From a virus: a stretch of 25,311 nt of DNA. Positions 15,355-20,522 of the stretch are shown piece by piece (position 1 is the stretch's first letter; every line of letters starts with the position of its first letter). A model generated the notes under the pieces. That model did not search any database and was not told where the DNA came from. It saw only the letters and a program-made list of their open reading frames with translations. Both the position numbers and the translations under genes were made by a program. Location of the stretch: positions 1 through 25,311 of IMG/VR virus record IMGVR_UViG_3300042934_000202, one strand, 5' to 3'.

Positions 15355-15425
15355 GTCGGCTTGCGGGATTCGAACCCGGATCTCCCTCGCCAATGCGGGG
15401 TGTCCTAGACCATGCAGTAAGTCAC
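15355..15425 (-). tRNA. Degenerate tRNA-like element (possible pseudo-tRNA or att relic)
   Basis: The minus strand contains a perfect T-loop block GGGTTCGAATCCC, preceded by a D-loop-like CATGGTCTAGGAC and followed by AAGCCGA-C, with spacing that gives a 71-base unit. However, the acceptor pairs only partly (5 of 7), the anticodon arm has mismatches in its lower half, and base 33 is not T in any register I tried. Just upstream (15426-15499) lies a second tRNA-like 5' half (CGTCTAATGGAATGGCC). The identity of the amino acid cannot be assigned. It may be a decayed tRNA pair, a tRNA with a D-loop insertion, or the tRNA 3' end kept in an attachment site. Confidence 0.35.
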
Positions 15426-15562
15426 ACCCATCAGAGTTGCCTAGGACTCAGGGTGTTGATGTGCAGAGGCCATTCCATTAGACGATCGGCCGGTCGGTGT
15501 GGTTTGCGTCGTCACCGCGACGAGATAGACGAGAACCCCCTCAGATCAGTCCATCCAGTTGC

Positions 15563-15781
15563 TCAACTGTCGCGTCGGATCAGCGAGCTATGCGCCATCA
15601 GTGGGCGAAGTGCCGACGCCTGCACACTGTTGACTGCGTCGATGGCCGAAACCATGCCACCTACAAACGCGTCTCGCCGCTTACCCCATCCCTCACGAAT
15701 TAGGTACTCCGCGAGGGAGTCCGGATCTGATGTGCCCGCCTTGTGGATCGCGCGGGCCAGGTCTCTACGCTCCGTACTCAT
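15563..15781 (-). CDS. Small hypothetical protein
   Basis: 72 residues, ATG 15781 with GAGAGG 8 bases upstream. The sequence MSTERRDLARAIHKAGTSDPDSLAEYLIREGW is helical and resembles short actinophage proteins with a D-x-x-x-L-A-x-x-L-I-R-E-G-W core, often found in early regions; their function is not known. It is the last gene of the small-gene operon. The 330-base stretch after it (to 15231) holds only the tRNA-like element and hairpins. Confidence 0.65.
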   Translation of the reverse strand: MSTERRDLARAIHKAGTSDPDSLAEYLIREGWGKRRDAFVGGMVSAIDAVNSVQASALRPLMAHSSLIRRDS

Positions 15782-15797
15782 GCGTCAAGCCTCTCAG

Positions 15798-16049
15798 TCA
15801 ATCGTCATCTTCCTCGAACGCACCTGACTGGTACAGGTCTACGAGGTGTACCGCCAGTCCAAGGCCAGCATGGTACGGCTGGTCGTCAGCGAACTCGGAG
15901 AAGTATCCGGTGGTGCGGCGGTCTTCCGTGCTGATCGTTACGTATGCGGCTTGGAGGACGTAACCGGTGACGAGCACGTTCTCTTCGATGCTGTCTGCGA
16001 TGTGTGCGGCGAGGGCTGCGTCGAGAGCGTTCTTCGTGGTGTCACTCAT
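15798..16049 (-). CDS. Small acidic hypothetical protein
   Basis: 83 residues, ATG 16049. Helical N-terminus (DTTKNALDAALAAHIADSIEENVLV), a beta-like middle ending in 'RRTTGYFSEFADDQPYHAGLGLAVHLVDLYQSG', and an acidic tail EEDDD. Overlaps the preceding gene by 8 bases, with a weak ribosome site (GGTGAAA), so probably coupled. No recognisable family. Strong acidity and small size are common in phage proteins that block host enzymes, but nothing specific supports that here. Confidence 0.65.
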   Translation of the reverse strand: MSDTTKNALDAALAAHIADSIEENVLVTGYVLQAAYVTISTEDRRTTGYFSEFADDQPYHAGLGLAVHLVDLYQSGAFEEDDD

Positions 16050-16200
16050 CGAGTTTCACCGCCCGTCTGAACCATCGACGCCACGGTTTCTTCGCGGCCC
16101 CGTTCACACACCTGTCACAGTCCGGTTCGGGGCACCGTTTGCCGTGTTCGCCGTCGCGGATTGGTTCGCCACGGTAGTTGCGGCGGCGGGTGTCACTCAC
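16042..16200 (-). CDS. Tiny basic protein with cysteine cluster
   Basis: 52 residues from GTG 16200, which overlaps the previous stop (GTGA). Sequence MSDTRRRNYRGEPIRDGEHG then a C-x4-C-x2-C cluster (residues 23-31) and a very basic Arg/Trp-rich end (KKPWRRWFRRAVKLDE). Likely metal-binding and perhaps nucleic-acid binding, judged only from composition. The chain of stop/start overlaps from 16462 to 16042 argues that it is real despite its length. Confidence 0.55.
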   Translation of the reverse strand: MSDTRRRNYRGEPIRDGEHGKRCPEPDCDRCVNGAAKKPWRRWFRRAVKLDE

Positions 16201-16334
16201 CGGTCGTAGGCCCAGAAGAACTTGCCACCCTCACCGATACCTTTGTGCGGGCCGGCGTGACCCGCGGTGAGGTAGCAGTCGAGTGAGTCGTAATCGAGGA
16301 CGAGTGTGACCGTGCAAGTTTCAGTGTCCGTCAC
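16197..16334 (-). CDS. Tiny hypothetical protein
   Basis: 45 residues from GTG 16334 (MTDTETCTVTLVLDYDSLDC), overlapping stops at both ends as GTGA. The C-terminal 'CYLTAGHAGPHKGIGEGGKFFWAYDR' resembles short actinophage proteins that carry a C-x(4-6)-H-x-x-x-H pattern. That pattern is seen here as C20...H26...H30 and may coordinate zinc. Translation is probably coupled to its neighbours. Function unknown. Confidence 0.55.
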   Translation of the reverse strand: MTDTETCTVTLVLDYDSLDCYLTAGHAGPHKGIGEGGKFFWAYDR

Positions 16335-16462
16335 TTTGAGCCCTCACCCTCAATTGCATGCGACTTAAGCGGCGGGAGTTCGATGTCCCCGCAGATAAGG
16401 CACTCGCGCTCCCCGAACATGAGGATCGCGTAGGAACCGTGGTCACACTCCGCTTCCGTCAT
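16331..16462 (-). CDS. Tiny zinc-ribbon-like protein
   Basis: 43 residues, ATG 16462 with a good GGAG site 6 bases upstream. Sequence MTEAECDHGSYAILMFGERE followed by C-L-I-C-G-D. The C6-x-H8 and C21-x2-C24 pairs look like a minimal zinc ribbon. It heads a run of overlapping genes (16462 to 16042). Function unknown. Confidence 0.6.
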   Translation of the reverse strand: MTEAECDHGSYAILMFGERECLICGDIELPPLKSHAIEGEGSK

Positions 16463-16465
16463 CGC

Positions 16466-16570
16466 TCACTCCTCTTGTGGGTCGGCTTGTTCTGCGACGA
16501 GACGCCCGATACGCGAGTCGATGTACTCAGCCCGAAGGTTGCAGCACTCGTCCGTGTCACACCGGCACAT
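16466..16570 (-). CDS. Possible 34-residue cysteine-rich peptide
   Basis: ATG 16570 to TGA 16466: MCRCDTDECCNLRAEYIDSR then IGRLVAEQADPQEE. Four cysteines fall in the first ten residues. It overlaps the preceding gene by 14 bases and ends 3 bases before the next start, so it fills what would otherwise be a gap in a densely packed operon. The ribosome site is weak. Short length keeps confidence modest. Confidence 0.4.
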   Translation of the reverse strand: MCRCDTDECCNLRAEYIDSRIGRLVAEQADPQEE

Positions 16571-16820
16571 CGGGGTTCTCGATCAGCCAGTCAAGATACG
16601 ACACGGACTGTTCGTAGCAGTCCTCGTCGCCGCAATAGCCAAGGGCGATGATGATGCGTCCGGCGAAGTTCCATCCGAGGACGAGAGTTTCGCGGCTGTA
16701 TTCGTCATGGCTTCTCGCCCACGGGACCAGAGCCCGCCAGCCGAACCAATAGAGCTCGGGCTTGTAGTACCAGATGCGGGACTTCGGGGCGTCGACCAGA
16801 CGCTGTGGAACCGTGGTCAT
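16557..16820 (-). CDS. Small hypothetical protein rich in aromatic residues
   Basis: 87 residues from ATG 16820 (MTTVPQRLVDAPKSRIWYYK) with GAGGG about 5 bases upstream; a TTG start at 16859 is unlikely. The chain has many Trp/Tyr residues (WYYKPELYWFGWRALVPW) and a central hydrophobic stretch 'VLGWNFAGRIIIALGYC' that is too short to be a sure membrane helix. No family recognised. Part of the small-gene operon. Confidence 0.65.
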   Translation of the reverse strand: MTTVPQRLVDAPKSRIWYYKPELYWFGWRALVPWARSHDEYSRETLVLGWNFAGRIIIALGYCGDEDCYEQSVSYLDWLIENPDVPV

Positions 16821-16833
16821 GATGCCCTCGTTC

Positions 16834-17016
16834 TCAGTCAGCCACCGGATAAAGGTCAATGAACTGCCCGTGGTGAGGGAGCCACTGCCAACGGTGGAAG
16901 ATCCCGTTGCGTCGGACGAGCCAGTAGTGGCCGTCGTGACTTACCGCTTTCCGGCGCCCATCCCAGGTGATGGTTCCGTCAGGCCATGACTCGACACACA
17001 GGATGCGGTCGTTCAT
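16834..17016 (-). CDS. Small hypothetical protein
   Basis: 60 residues from ATG 17016 (MNDRILCVESWPDGTITWDG), with GGAG 8 bases upstream and an ATGA overlap with the preceding stop. A beta-rich pattern with repeated Trp/His (HYWLVRRNGIFHRWQWLPHH) suggests a small barrel-like fold. No known domain recognised. Confidence 0.65.
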   Translation of the reverse strand: MNDRILCVESWPDGTITWDGRRKAVSHDGHYWLVRRNGIFHRWQWLPHHGQFIDLYPVAD

Positions 17017-17183
17017 GCTTCCATCTCCCACGTGTGGTCGATGACGGTCATGGACTGTTCACGCAGGGCTGCTTCGTGTTTCCGGAAGAAGTGGTTGCAG
17101 TAGGTGAGCTCGATCATGTCGATCCAGCAGGACCAGTAGGCTTGCACGCCGCAGTGATCGCAGCGCCTCGAGGTGTCCACCAT
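17013..17183 (-). CDS. DUF7455-like small zinc protein
   Basis: 56 residues, ATG 17183 with GAGGGCGG 6 bases upstream. CDHCGVQAYWSC in the N-terminal part, then 'YCNHFFRKHEAALREQ', reproduces the C-x2-C ... C-x-H-x4-H-E-A-A-L layout of the DUF7455 proteins found across Actinobacteria and their phages. In the family these are probably zinc-binding; the biochemical role is not established. Supports an actinobacterial host. Its stop overlaps the next start (ATGA). Confidence 0.75.
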   Translation of the reverse strand: MVDTSRRCDHCGVQAYWSCWIDMIELTYCNHFFRKHEAALREQSMTVIDHTWEMEA

Positions 17184-17196
17184 GACGCACCGCCCT

Positions 17197-17469
17197 CTAC
17201 TGGGGTCTTGGTACTAACGGTTCACTGCCGGGCGGAAACCAGTCCAGTTCCGCTTCGCCACGTTCGAGCGCACGCACCCACGAGTACGGGCGCGGGTACG
17301 TCGGCGGGAAACACATCGGGCATTCGGGTTTCGCGTTTTCGCTGACCGCTTTGTTGTTGCCGTCGAAGTAGTACCGTCCGTCAGCGTCGCAAACGTCGGC
17401 GCCGCACTTGTAGCAGCGGAGTTTCGCGGGGAAACCACAGATCCGACAGGCCATGACTCCCGCTTTCAT
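17197..17469 (-). CDS. Zinc-ribbon protein
   Basis: 90 residues from ATG 17469, which overlaps the previous stop (ATGA); an in-frame ATG at 17454 (MACRICGF) with GGGAG very close upstream is an alternative. C-R-I-C and C-Y-K-C pairs come within 15 residues, then a lone Cys, and CPMC at about residue 50, forming one or two rubredoxin-like zinc sites. A Pro/Trp-rich tail follows. Probably a nucleic-acid- or protein-binding zinc protein; no specific family recognised. Confidence 0.7.
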   Translation of the reverse strand: MKAGVMACRICGFPAKLRCYKCGADVCDADGRYYFDGNNKAVSENAKPECPMCFPPTYPRPYSWVRALERGEAELDWFPPGSEPLVPRPQ

Positions 17470-17690
17470 GCGGTGTAGCGACGCGCCGCCCCACTGCCGG
17501 CGCTGATGCGGGTGATCGTCGAGAGCTCGACCTGCCCCACGACGGGCGAGTACGCGACGACGAGGTCGAAGAGCTTGCCGTCGTCGCTGAGCGCGATGAC
17601 TTCCTCGACCTTGGCCCAGCCCTCAGCTACGGCCTTGGCGAGACCCGCGGTGTTGCGGGGGTGGCGGCTGGTCTTCGCTGCGTTCGTCAT
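17466..17690 (-). CDS. Small hypothetical protein, first gene of a leaderless operon
   Basis: 74 residues, ATG 17690: MTNAAKTSRHPRNTAGLAKA, then 'VAEGWAKVEEVIALSDDGKLFDLVVAYSPV'. There is no ribosome site before the ATG; instead a TACTCT box ends 6 bases upstream, so the message is probably leaderless. The frame extends to 18008 but that part is antisense to the plus-strand HTH gene and is not believed. The protein opens the operon of tiny genes and may be the first early product. Family not recognised. Confidence 0.7.
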   Translation of the reverse strand: MTNAAKTSRHPRNTAGLAKAVAEGWAKVEEVIALSDDGKLFDLVVAYSPVVGQVELSTITRISAGSGAARRYTA

Positions 17691-17696
17691 GTAACT

Positions 17697-17725
17697 AGAG
17701 TAACAGGCTAGCCCTGATCCTGCAA
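17697..17725 (-). promoter_or_regulatory. Leaderless promoter for the small-gene operon
   Basis: Minus-strand TTGCAG (17725-17720), 17-base spacer, TACTCT (17702-17697), then 6 bases to the ATG at 17690. GTAAC half-sites at 17691-17695 and 17700-17704 and an inverted GTTAC at 17731-17735 lie in the divergent region and could bind a regulator. Confidence 0.55.
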
Positions 17726-17732
17726 CTCCGGT

Positions 17733-17738
17733 TACAAT
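17733..17738 (+). promoter_or_regulatory. -10 box of the divergent plus-strand promoter
   Basis: TACAAT lies 6 bases before the GTG start at 17745, so transcription probably begins at or next to the start codon. No convincing -35 is present at 16-18 bases, so a regulator or extended -10 contact may be needed. Confidence 0.55.
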
Positions 17739-17744
17739 GATTTT

Positions 17745-17921
17745 GTGACTGATTCCACCCTCGAAACCCTGCACGCGTTCCAGGAACGCATGAACGCGAT
17801 GCCCAAACGCCGCGCCCAACTCATCGAGGAAGCGCGCAAGGCGGGCCACTCCTGGCCGAAGATCGCCGAAGCTCTCGGCATGACCCACCCCGGCGCCATG
17901 AAAGCGGCAAAGCAGGGTTAG
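17745..17921 (+). CDS. 58-residue helix-turn-helix protein, divergently transcribed
   Basis: GTG 17745 to TAG 17921 encodes MTDSTLETLHAFQERMNAMP followed by KRRAQLIEEARKAGHSWPKI and an end that gives A-E-A-L-G-M-T-H-P-G-A-M-K. The last 30 residues look like a short HTH (SWPKIAEALGMTHPGAM). It is one of only two plus-strand genes in the window, has a leaderless-type promoter, and ends at a strong inverted repeat. A small DNA-binding protein divergent from an early operon is a classic regulator arrangement, so it may control the promoters between 17690 and 17745. Target not known. Confidence 0.75.
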   Translation: MTDSTLETLHAFQERMNAMPKRRAQLIEEARKAGHSWPKIAEALGMTHPGAMKAAKQG

Positions 17922-17926
17922 GCGTG

Positions 17927-17967
17927 CCCTTGCGTGGGCATACACAACCGGTATACCCACGCAAGGG
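17927..17967. terminator. 17-bp inverted repeat between convergent genes
   Basis: CCCTTGCGTGGGCATAC (17927-17943) and GTATACCCACGCAAGGG (17951-17967) pair with a single mismatch around a 7-base loop. It begins 5 bases after the plus-strand HTH stop and faces the minus-strand metallophosphoesterase stop at 18064, so it can serve both directions. It lacks strong T-runs. The 96 bases from 17968 to 18063 show nothing else. Confidence 0.7.
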
Positions 17968-18063
17968 TTGAAGTTTCCGATCCGCCGCCGCTCGTCTCCG
18001 CAGTGCACTTATCAGGCTCGTTCGCCCGTTCAATCGTTCGCCGGAGGTTTTGGCAGATGGAAG

Positions 18064-19284
18064 TTAGAGGAAGGCCAGGTCTGACCATCCGAGACGGTGA
18101 TGCTCGCCCACAAGGAACGACAGGACACCGGACCGGGAGAACCGGCCACTGATGTCCCGCAGCCACTTAGAGCCGCCGTCACACGAGGGGCAAGAGAACC
18201 CGAACGTCGAGCCGAGATCCCATGCCTGGAAGTTGTGCCGGTGCGCCGTAACCCAGATGCGGGCTTCGTGAGCTCTCGAGTCACCACGCACCTGACCGTC
18301 AAGCCACTTCGTAAACCCCGCAGCATCACTGCCAGGAATCTTGTGTCCGTGGTTGAATCCCATCGGGACGCTCGCGGCCGTGTAGTACACGTTCATCTCG
18401 TCGTGCGGGATCGTGAACCCCACATGGTCGAAGCCGGGCGTCACTGTGAGCACTCGTTGAAGTGTCTCTGCCAGGAAGGCGCCGCCGTTGTCCGAGTCGG
18501 ATGTGATGGACTTACCCGCGCCGCCCTGCCGACCGAACTCGGTGTGGTTGCACAGCACGGACACGAACTGACCCTTGTCGAACTGTGGGAACAGTTCACG
18601 TGCGTACGACGACCACACATCCAGCACAAGGTTCATCTGGGCTCGAAGACCACCCTGAACGGTGTGTGTCTGTGAGGCGTAGTTGCCGGCGATGCCCTCG
18701 AACGGGTCACCGTTGTTCACGATGACGAGCTCTGTGAGGTTGCGGTGTTTGCGTTGCCTGTTGATCTCAGCTTGGAAGTTCTCGAGGCCGTCGTGCAGAC
18801 GGTCGAGGGTGGCGTCGATGCCTCCACCCTCGCTCTTGCCGAGCTGCATGTCAGCCATGTTCAGCACAACCGCGACGGGCTCACCTAGGCCGGTGCCGGG
18901 GATGCGGCGGGGAAGCTTCCACTTCCGTGCCCGCTTCTGCGCCTCGGTGATGTCGGCTTCGGTGACAGCGTTGGCTGTCTTGCGGCGAAACGATGCGCGG
19001 TACGCATACAGGTTCACCAGGTCGCGTTCACCGTTTTCGAGCCGCTTGGACTGCTGCCAGATGCTCGAACGCACAGTGTCGCCGACGATCTCGAACAGTT
19101 CGGGATCGAGGTTGAACTTCGCGAAGATGTGGTCCCAGTTAGTGAGCGGGCCAATGGATCGAATGTGGTCGAAGTCGCCGCCGATGATCGACCCATCCAC
19201 GTCGTAGCGGATGTCGGCCGTCTCACTGATGTCCTTGGCCGGCGCTTTTTCGGGCGGGCTGTCCAGGCGGTCTGCGAGGCTCAT
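18064..19284 (-). CDS. Calcineurin-like metallophosphoesterase
   Basis: 406 residues from ATG 19284, overlapping the previous stop (ATGA). After a phage-specific N-terminal region (about 1-135) come the motifs of a two-metal phosphoesterase: D145-M-Q147 (variant of D-x-H), N191-G-D193, C245-N-H247-T-E, H312-G-H314 and H348-R-H350. The last pair corresponds to the G-H-x-H motif. A C-P-S-C pair near 365-368 may add a structural zinc. Relatives include nucleases (Mre11/SbcD type) and phosphatases, so a DNA- or nucleotide-processing role is likely but the substrate is unknown. Its first residues (MSLADRLDSPPEK) resemble those of the upstream gene. Confidence 0.85.
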   Translation of the reverse strand: MSLADRLDSPPEKAPAKDISETADIRYDVDGSIIGGDFDHIRSIGPLTNWDHIFAKFNLDPELFEIVGDTVRSSIWQQSKRLENGERDLVNLYAYRASFRRKTANAVTEADITEAQKRARKWKLPRRIPGTGLGEPVAVVLNMADMQLGKSEGGGIDATLDRLHDGLENFQAEINRQRKHRNLTELVIVNNGDPFEGIAGNYASQTHTVQGGLRAQMNLVLDVWSSYARELFPQFDKGQFVSVLCNHTEFGRQGGAGKSITSDSDNGGAFLAETLQRVLTVTPGFDHVGFTIPHDEMNVYYTAASVPMGFNHGHKIPGSDAAGFTKWLDGQVRGDSRAHEARIWVTAHRHNFQAWDLGSTFGFSCPSCDGGSKWLRDISGRFSRSGVLSFLVGEHHRLGWSDLAFL

Positions 19285-19514
19285 GCGAGACCCCGCTTCA
19301 CACGCCACGCCCGGAACGCCGTATCCGACATGTCCGGGGCACCCTCGGACACAAGTTCCTTCAACAGGGCAACATGACCCCACTCGGGGTTTGCGGCGGC
19401 GTTCAGGATGACTGTCTGCTCACCCTCGGGGCGAGACTCCAACCACACGTCCATGACGGAGCGGCCGGGGCGGTACTTCGCTGGCGGTGCAGCGAGTCGA
19501 TCAATGAGTCCCAT
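19281..19514 (-). CDS. Small HTH-like protein paired with the phosphoesterase
   Basis: 77 residues from ATG 19514 with GGGAG 5 bases upstream. Starts MGLIDRLAAPPAKYRPGRSV and ends with 'NPEWGHVALLKELVSEGAPDMSDTAFRAWRVKRGLA', which reads like the compact actinophage HTH proteins that begin with a D-R-L motif. The same M-x-L-x-D-R-L-x-x-P-P-x-K opening occurs in the next gene, the phosphoesterase. First gene after a 300-base leader with promoter and hairpins. Probably DNA-binding; target unknown. Confidence 0.7.
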   Translation of the reverse strand: MGLIDRLAAPPAKYRPGRSVMDVWLESRPEGEQTVILNAAANPEWGHVALLKELVSEGAPDMSDTAFRAWRVKRGLA

Positions 19515-19585
19515 GGTCGCTCCCAATGGGTTGGGTGCACACTCCCCCGGAAAGCGCGGGGCGCGTACACAGGGAAAGTGAAAGG

Positions 19586-19613
19586 CCCGACCGCACCGTT
19601 ACGTGGCTTCGGG
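19586..19613 (-). terminator. Leader hairpin near the HTH gene
   Basis: On the minus strand CCCGA...TCGGG encloses an inner GCC/GGT pair around ACGTAAC, and is followed by CCTTTCACTTT. It may act as an attenuator in the leader of the 19514 gene. Confidence 0.35.
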
Positions 19614-19615
19614 TT

Positions 19616-19626
19616 GTGACGGTCAC
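19616..19626. promoter_or_regulatory. 11-base palindrome GTGACGGTCAC
   Basis: A perfect odd-centred palindrome in the otherwise gene-free leader, directly beside the hairpin at 19586-19613. It could be an operator; no binding protein can be named. Confidence 0.35.
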
Positions 19627-19738
19627 GCGCTTAGCGACGGCGCGACTTTGGGACCGTGTTTGGGTATGGTGGCCGGCTCCTGGGCGCGGCCTTCCTCAAC
19701 CGATCTACGGGGTCGCCGCTGCCGGGAGGAATGCGAAA

Positions 19739-19767
19739 GGCCGCTTTCCGGGCATGCGGAAGCGACC
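19739..19767 (-). terminator. Strong hairpin at the 5' end of the leader transcript
   Basis: On the minus strand GGTCGCTTCC (19767-19758) pairs with GGAAAGCGGCC (19749-19739) around an 8-base loop, one bulge, followed by TTTCGC. It either ends transcription from the 20496-19815 genes or sits at the start of the RNA made from the promoter at 19775-19804. The remainder of 19515-19814 contains no credible gene. Confidence 0.55.
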
Positions 19768-19774
19768 TGAGAGA

Positions 19775-19804
19775 AGGTTAGCACACTAATCGTTAGTGCG
19801 GCAA
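19775..19804 (-). promoter_or_regulatory. Candidate promoter with palindromic operator in the spacer
   Basis: Minus-strand TTGCCG (19804-19799), 18-base spacer, TAACCT (19780-19775). The spacer holds the inverted repeat CACTAA-TCG-TTAGTG (plus-strand 19784-19798), so a bound dimer would block RNA polymerase. A further TTAGTG half-site lies at 19819-19824. The ribbon-helix-helix protein encoded 250 bases upstream is one possible binder. Confidence 0.5.
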
Positions 19805-19814
19805 GCGCTAGTGG

Positions 19815-20054
19815 CTATTTAGTGGCGGTATTCGATCCGGGCGAGCTGGGAATGATCTCGGATATGTACACCTGGATCTTGCGGGGCTTCCACCACGGCC
19901 ACGAATGCTTCACGACATACGTGCGGCCCTCGTGTTCGATGAAGTCACCCGGCCGGTACTCCTCAACGGACTTCCAGTACAGGGACCGGTCATCGGTCTC
20001 CGGGCGCACGAACTCCGGGTAATAACGGGCCAGCACCTCAGCTTCAGTCGTCAC
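19815..20054 (-). CDS. Small hypothetical protein
   Basis: 79 residues from GTG 20054, overlapping the ribbon-helix-helix stop (GTGA). Sequence VTTEAEVLARYYPEFVRPET, then 'SVEEYRPGDFIEHEGRTYVVKHSWPWWKPRKIQVYISEI', a beta-rich stretch that looks like a small SH3/KOW-like barrel. Paired with an RHH gene, it recalls toxin-antitoxin order, but no toxin motif is seen. Function unknown. Confidence 0.7.
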   Translation of the reverse strand: MTTEAEVLARYYPEFVRPETDDRSLYWKSVEEYRPGDFIEHEGRTYVVKHSWPWWKPRKIQVYISEIIPSSPGSNTATK

Positions 20055-20248
20055 AGCAGGATCAACTCCCGGTAGTCGCCTTGGTTCTCGATGAGCAGGG
20101 TTCCGCCTGCGGCGCGGGCATCGTGCACGAACCGGTACACGGACACAGCGCGGCGAATCGTCTCCGTGACACTGATGCCCTCGGCCGATTTGATGTCGAG
20201 GATGGCCTGAGCGGTCGCCTCGTTGATATTGACGCTCAGTCGGTCCAT
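20051..20248 (-). CDS. Ribbon-helix-helix regulator
   Basis: 65 residues from ATG 20248 (a GTG sits directly before it). The start MDRLSVNINEATAQAILDIK gives a short N-terminal strand (RLSVNI) and then 'EGISVTETIRRAVSVYRFV', the strand-helix-helix order of CopG/MetJ-type DNA-binding proteins, which bind short inverted repeats as dimers. The C-terminal extension is hydrophobic (YRELILL) and could bind a partner such as the next gene's product. The palindrome at 19784-19798 is a candidate site. Confidence 0.8.
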   Translation of the reverse strand: MDRLSVNINEATAQAILDIKSAEGISVTETIRRAVSVYRFVHDARAAGGTLLIENQGDYRELILL

Positions 20249-20496
20249 CACTCACTCCTATCGGCGGCGAGAAGCTGTCGGTCGTGTTCGGCTAGCCACC
20301 GGTCGAACGCCGCCGCGCGTCCCTCGGGCGTCCCTCGCCCGTTGACCACCACCATGTAGTAATCAGTTGCGTAGGTCGCGCGTATCGCCTCAGTGGAGGG
20401 AATGTGCGTGTCGCTCGCGACGTACTCGCCGGTCCTGTATTCATTGAGGTCGTAGAGAGAGGATTCCTCGAGCCAGTCGTCGGTAGACTCATTCAT
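20248..20496 (-). CDS. Small acidic hypothetical protein
   Basis: 82 residues from ATG 20496 with a strong GGAGGAG 5 bases upstream. Acidic N-terminus (MNESTDDWLEESSLYDLNEY), then 'ATYATDYYMVVVNGRGTPEGRAAAFDRWLAEHDRQLLAADRSE', a helical end. The 'G-R-G-T-P-E-G-R-A-A-A-F-D-R-W-L-A' stretch is seen in other actinophage small proteins of unknown role. Follows the transglycosylase-like gene by 26 bases. Confidence 0.7.
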   Translation of the reverse strand: MNESTDDWLEESSLYDLNEYRTGEYVASDTHIPSTEAIRATYATDYYMVVVNGRGTPEGRAAAFDRWLAEHDRQLLAADRSE

Positions 20497-20522
20497 GTCG
20501 ACTCCTCCTTCGAGTTCGTACT

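Noticed and set aside
15355-15425. A functional tRNA with an assignable anticodon
   Set aside because: No register gives both a paired acceptor stem and an anticodon loop with T at position 33, so I list it only as tRNA-like.
17691-18008. Upstream extension of the 17466-17690 gene to 180 codons
   Set aside because: The extension lies antisense to the plus-strand HTH gene and across the inverted repeat; a leaderless promoter fits the ATG at 17690.
19526-19789. 87-codon plus-strand frame in the leader region
   Set aside because: It crosses hairpins and a candidate promoter, has no ribosome site, and its composition (many Trp, Arg, Pro) does not look like a protein. The region is better explained as a regulatory leader.
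20051-20496. Toxin-antitoxin module formed by the ribbon-helix-helix gene and its neighbours
   Set aside because: The RHH protein fits an antitoxin, but neither neighbour shows a ParE, RelE, PIN or other toxin motif, so only a regulator is called.
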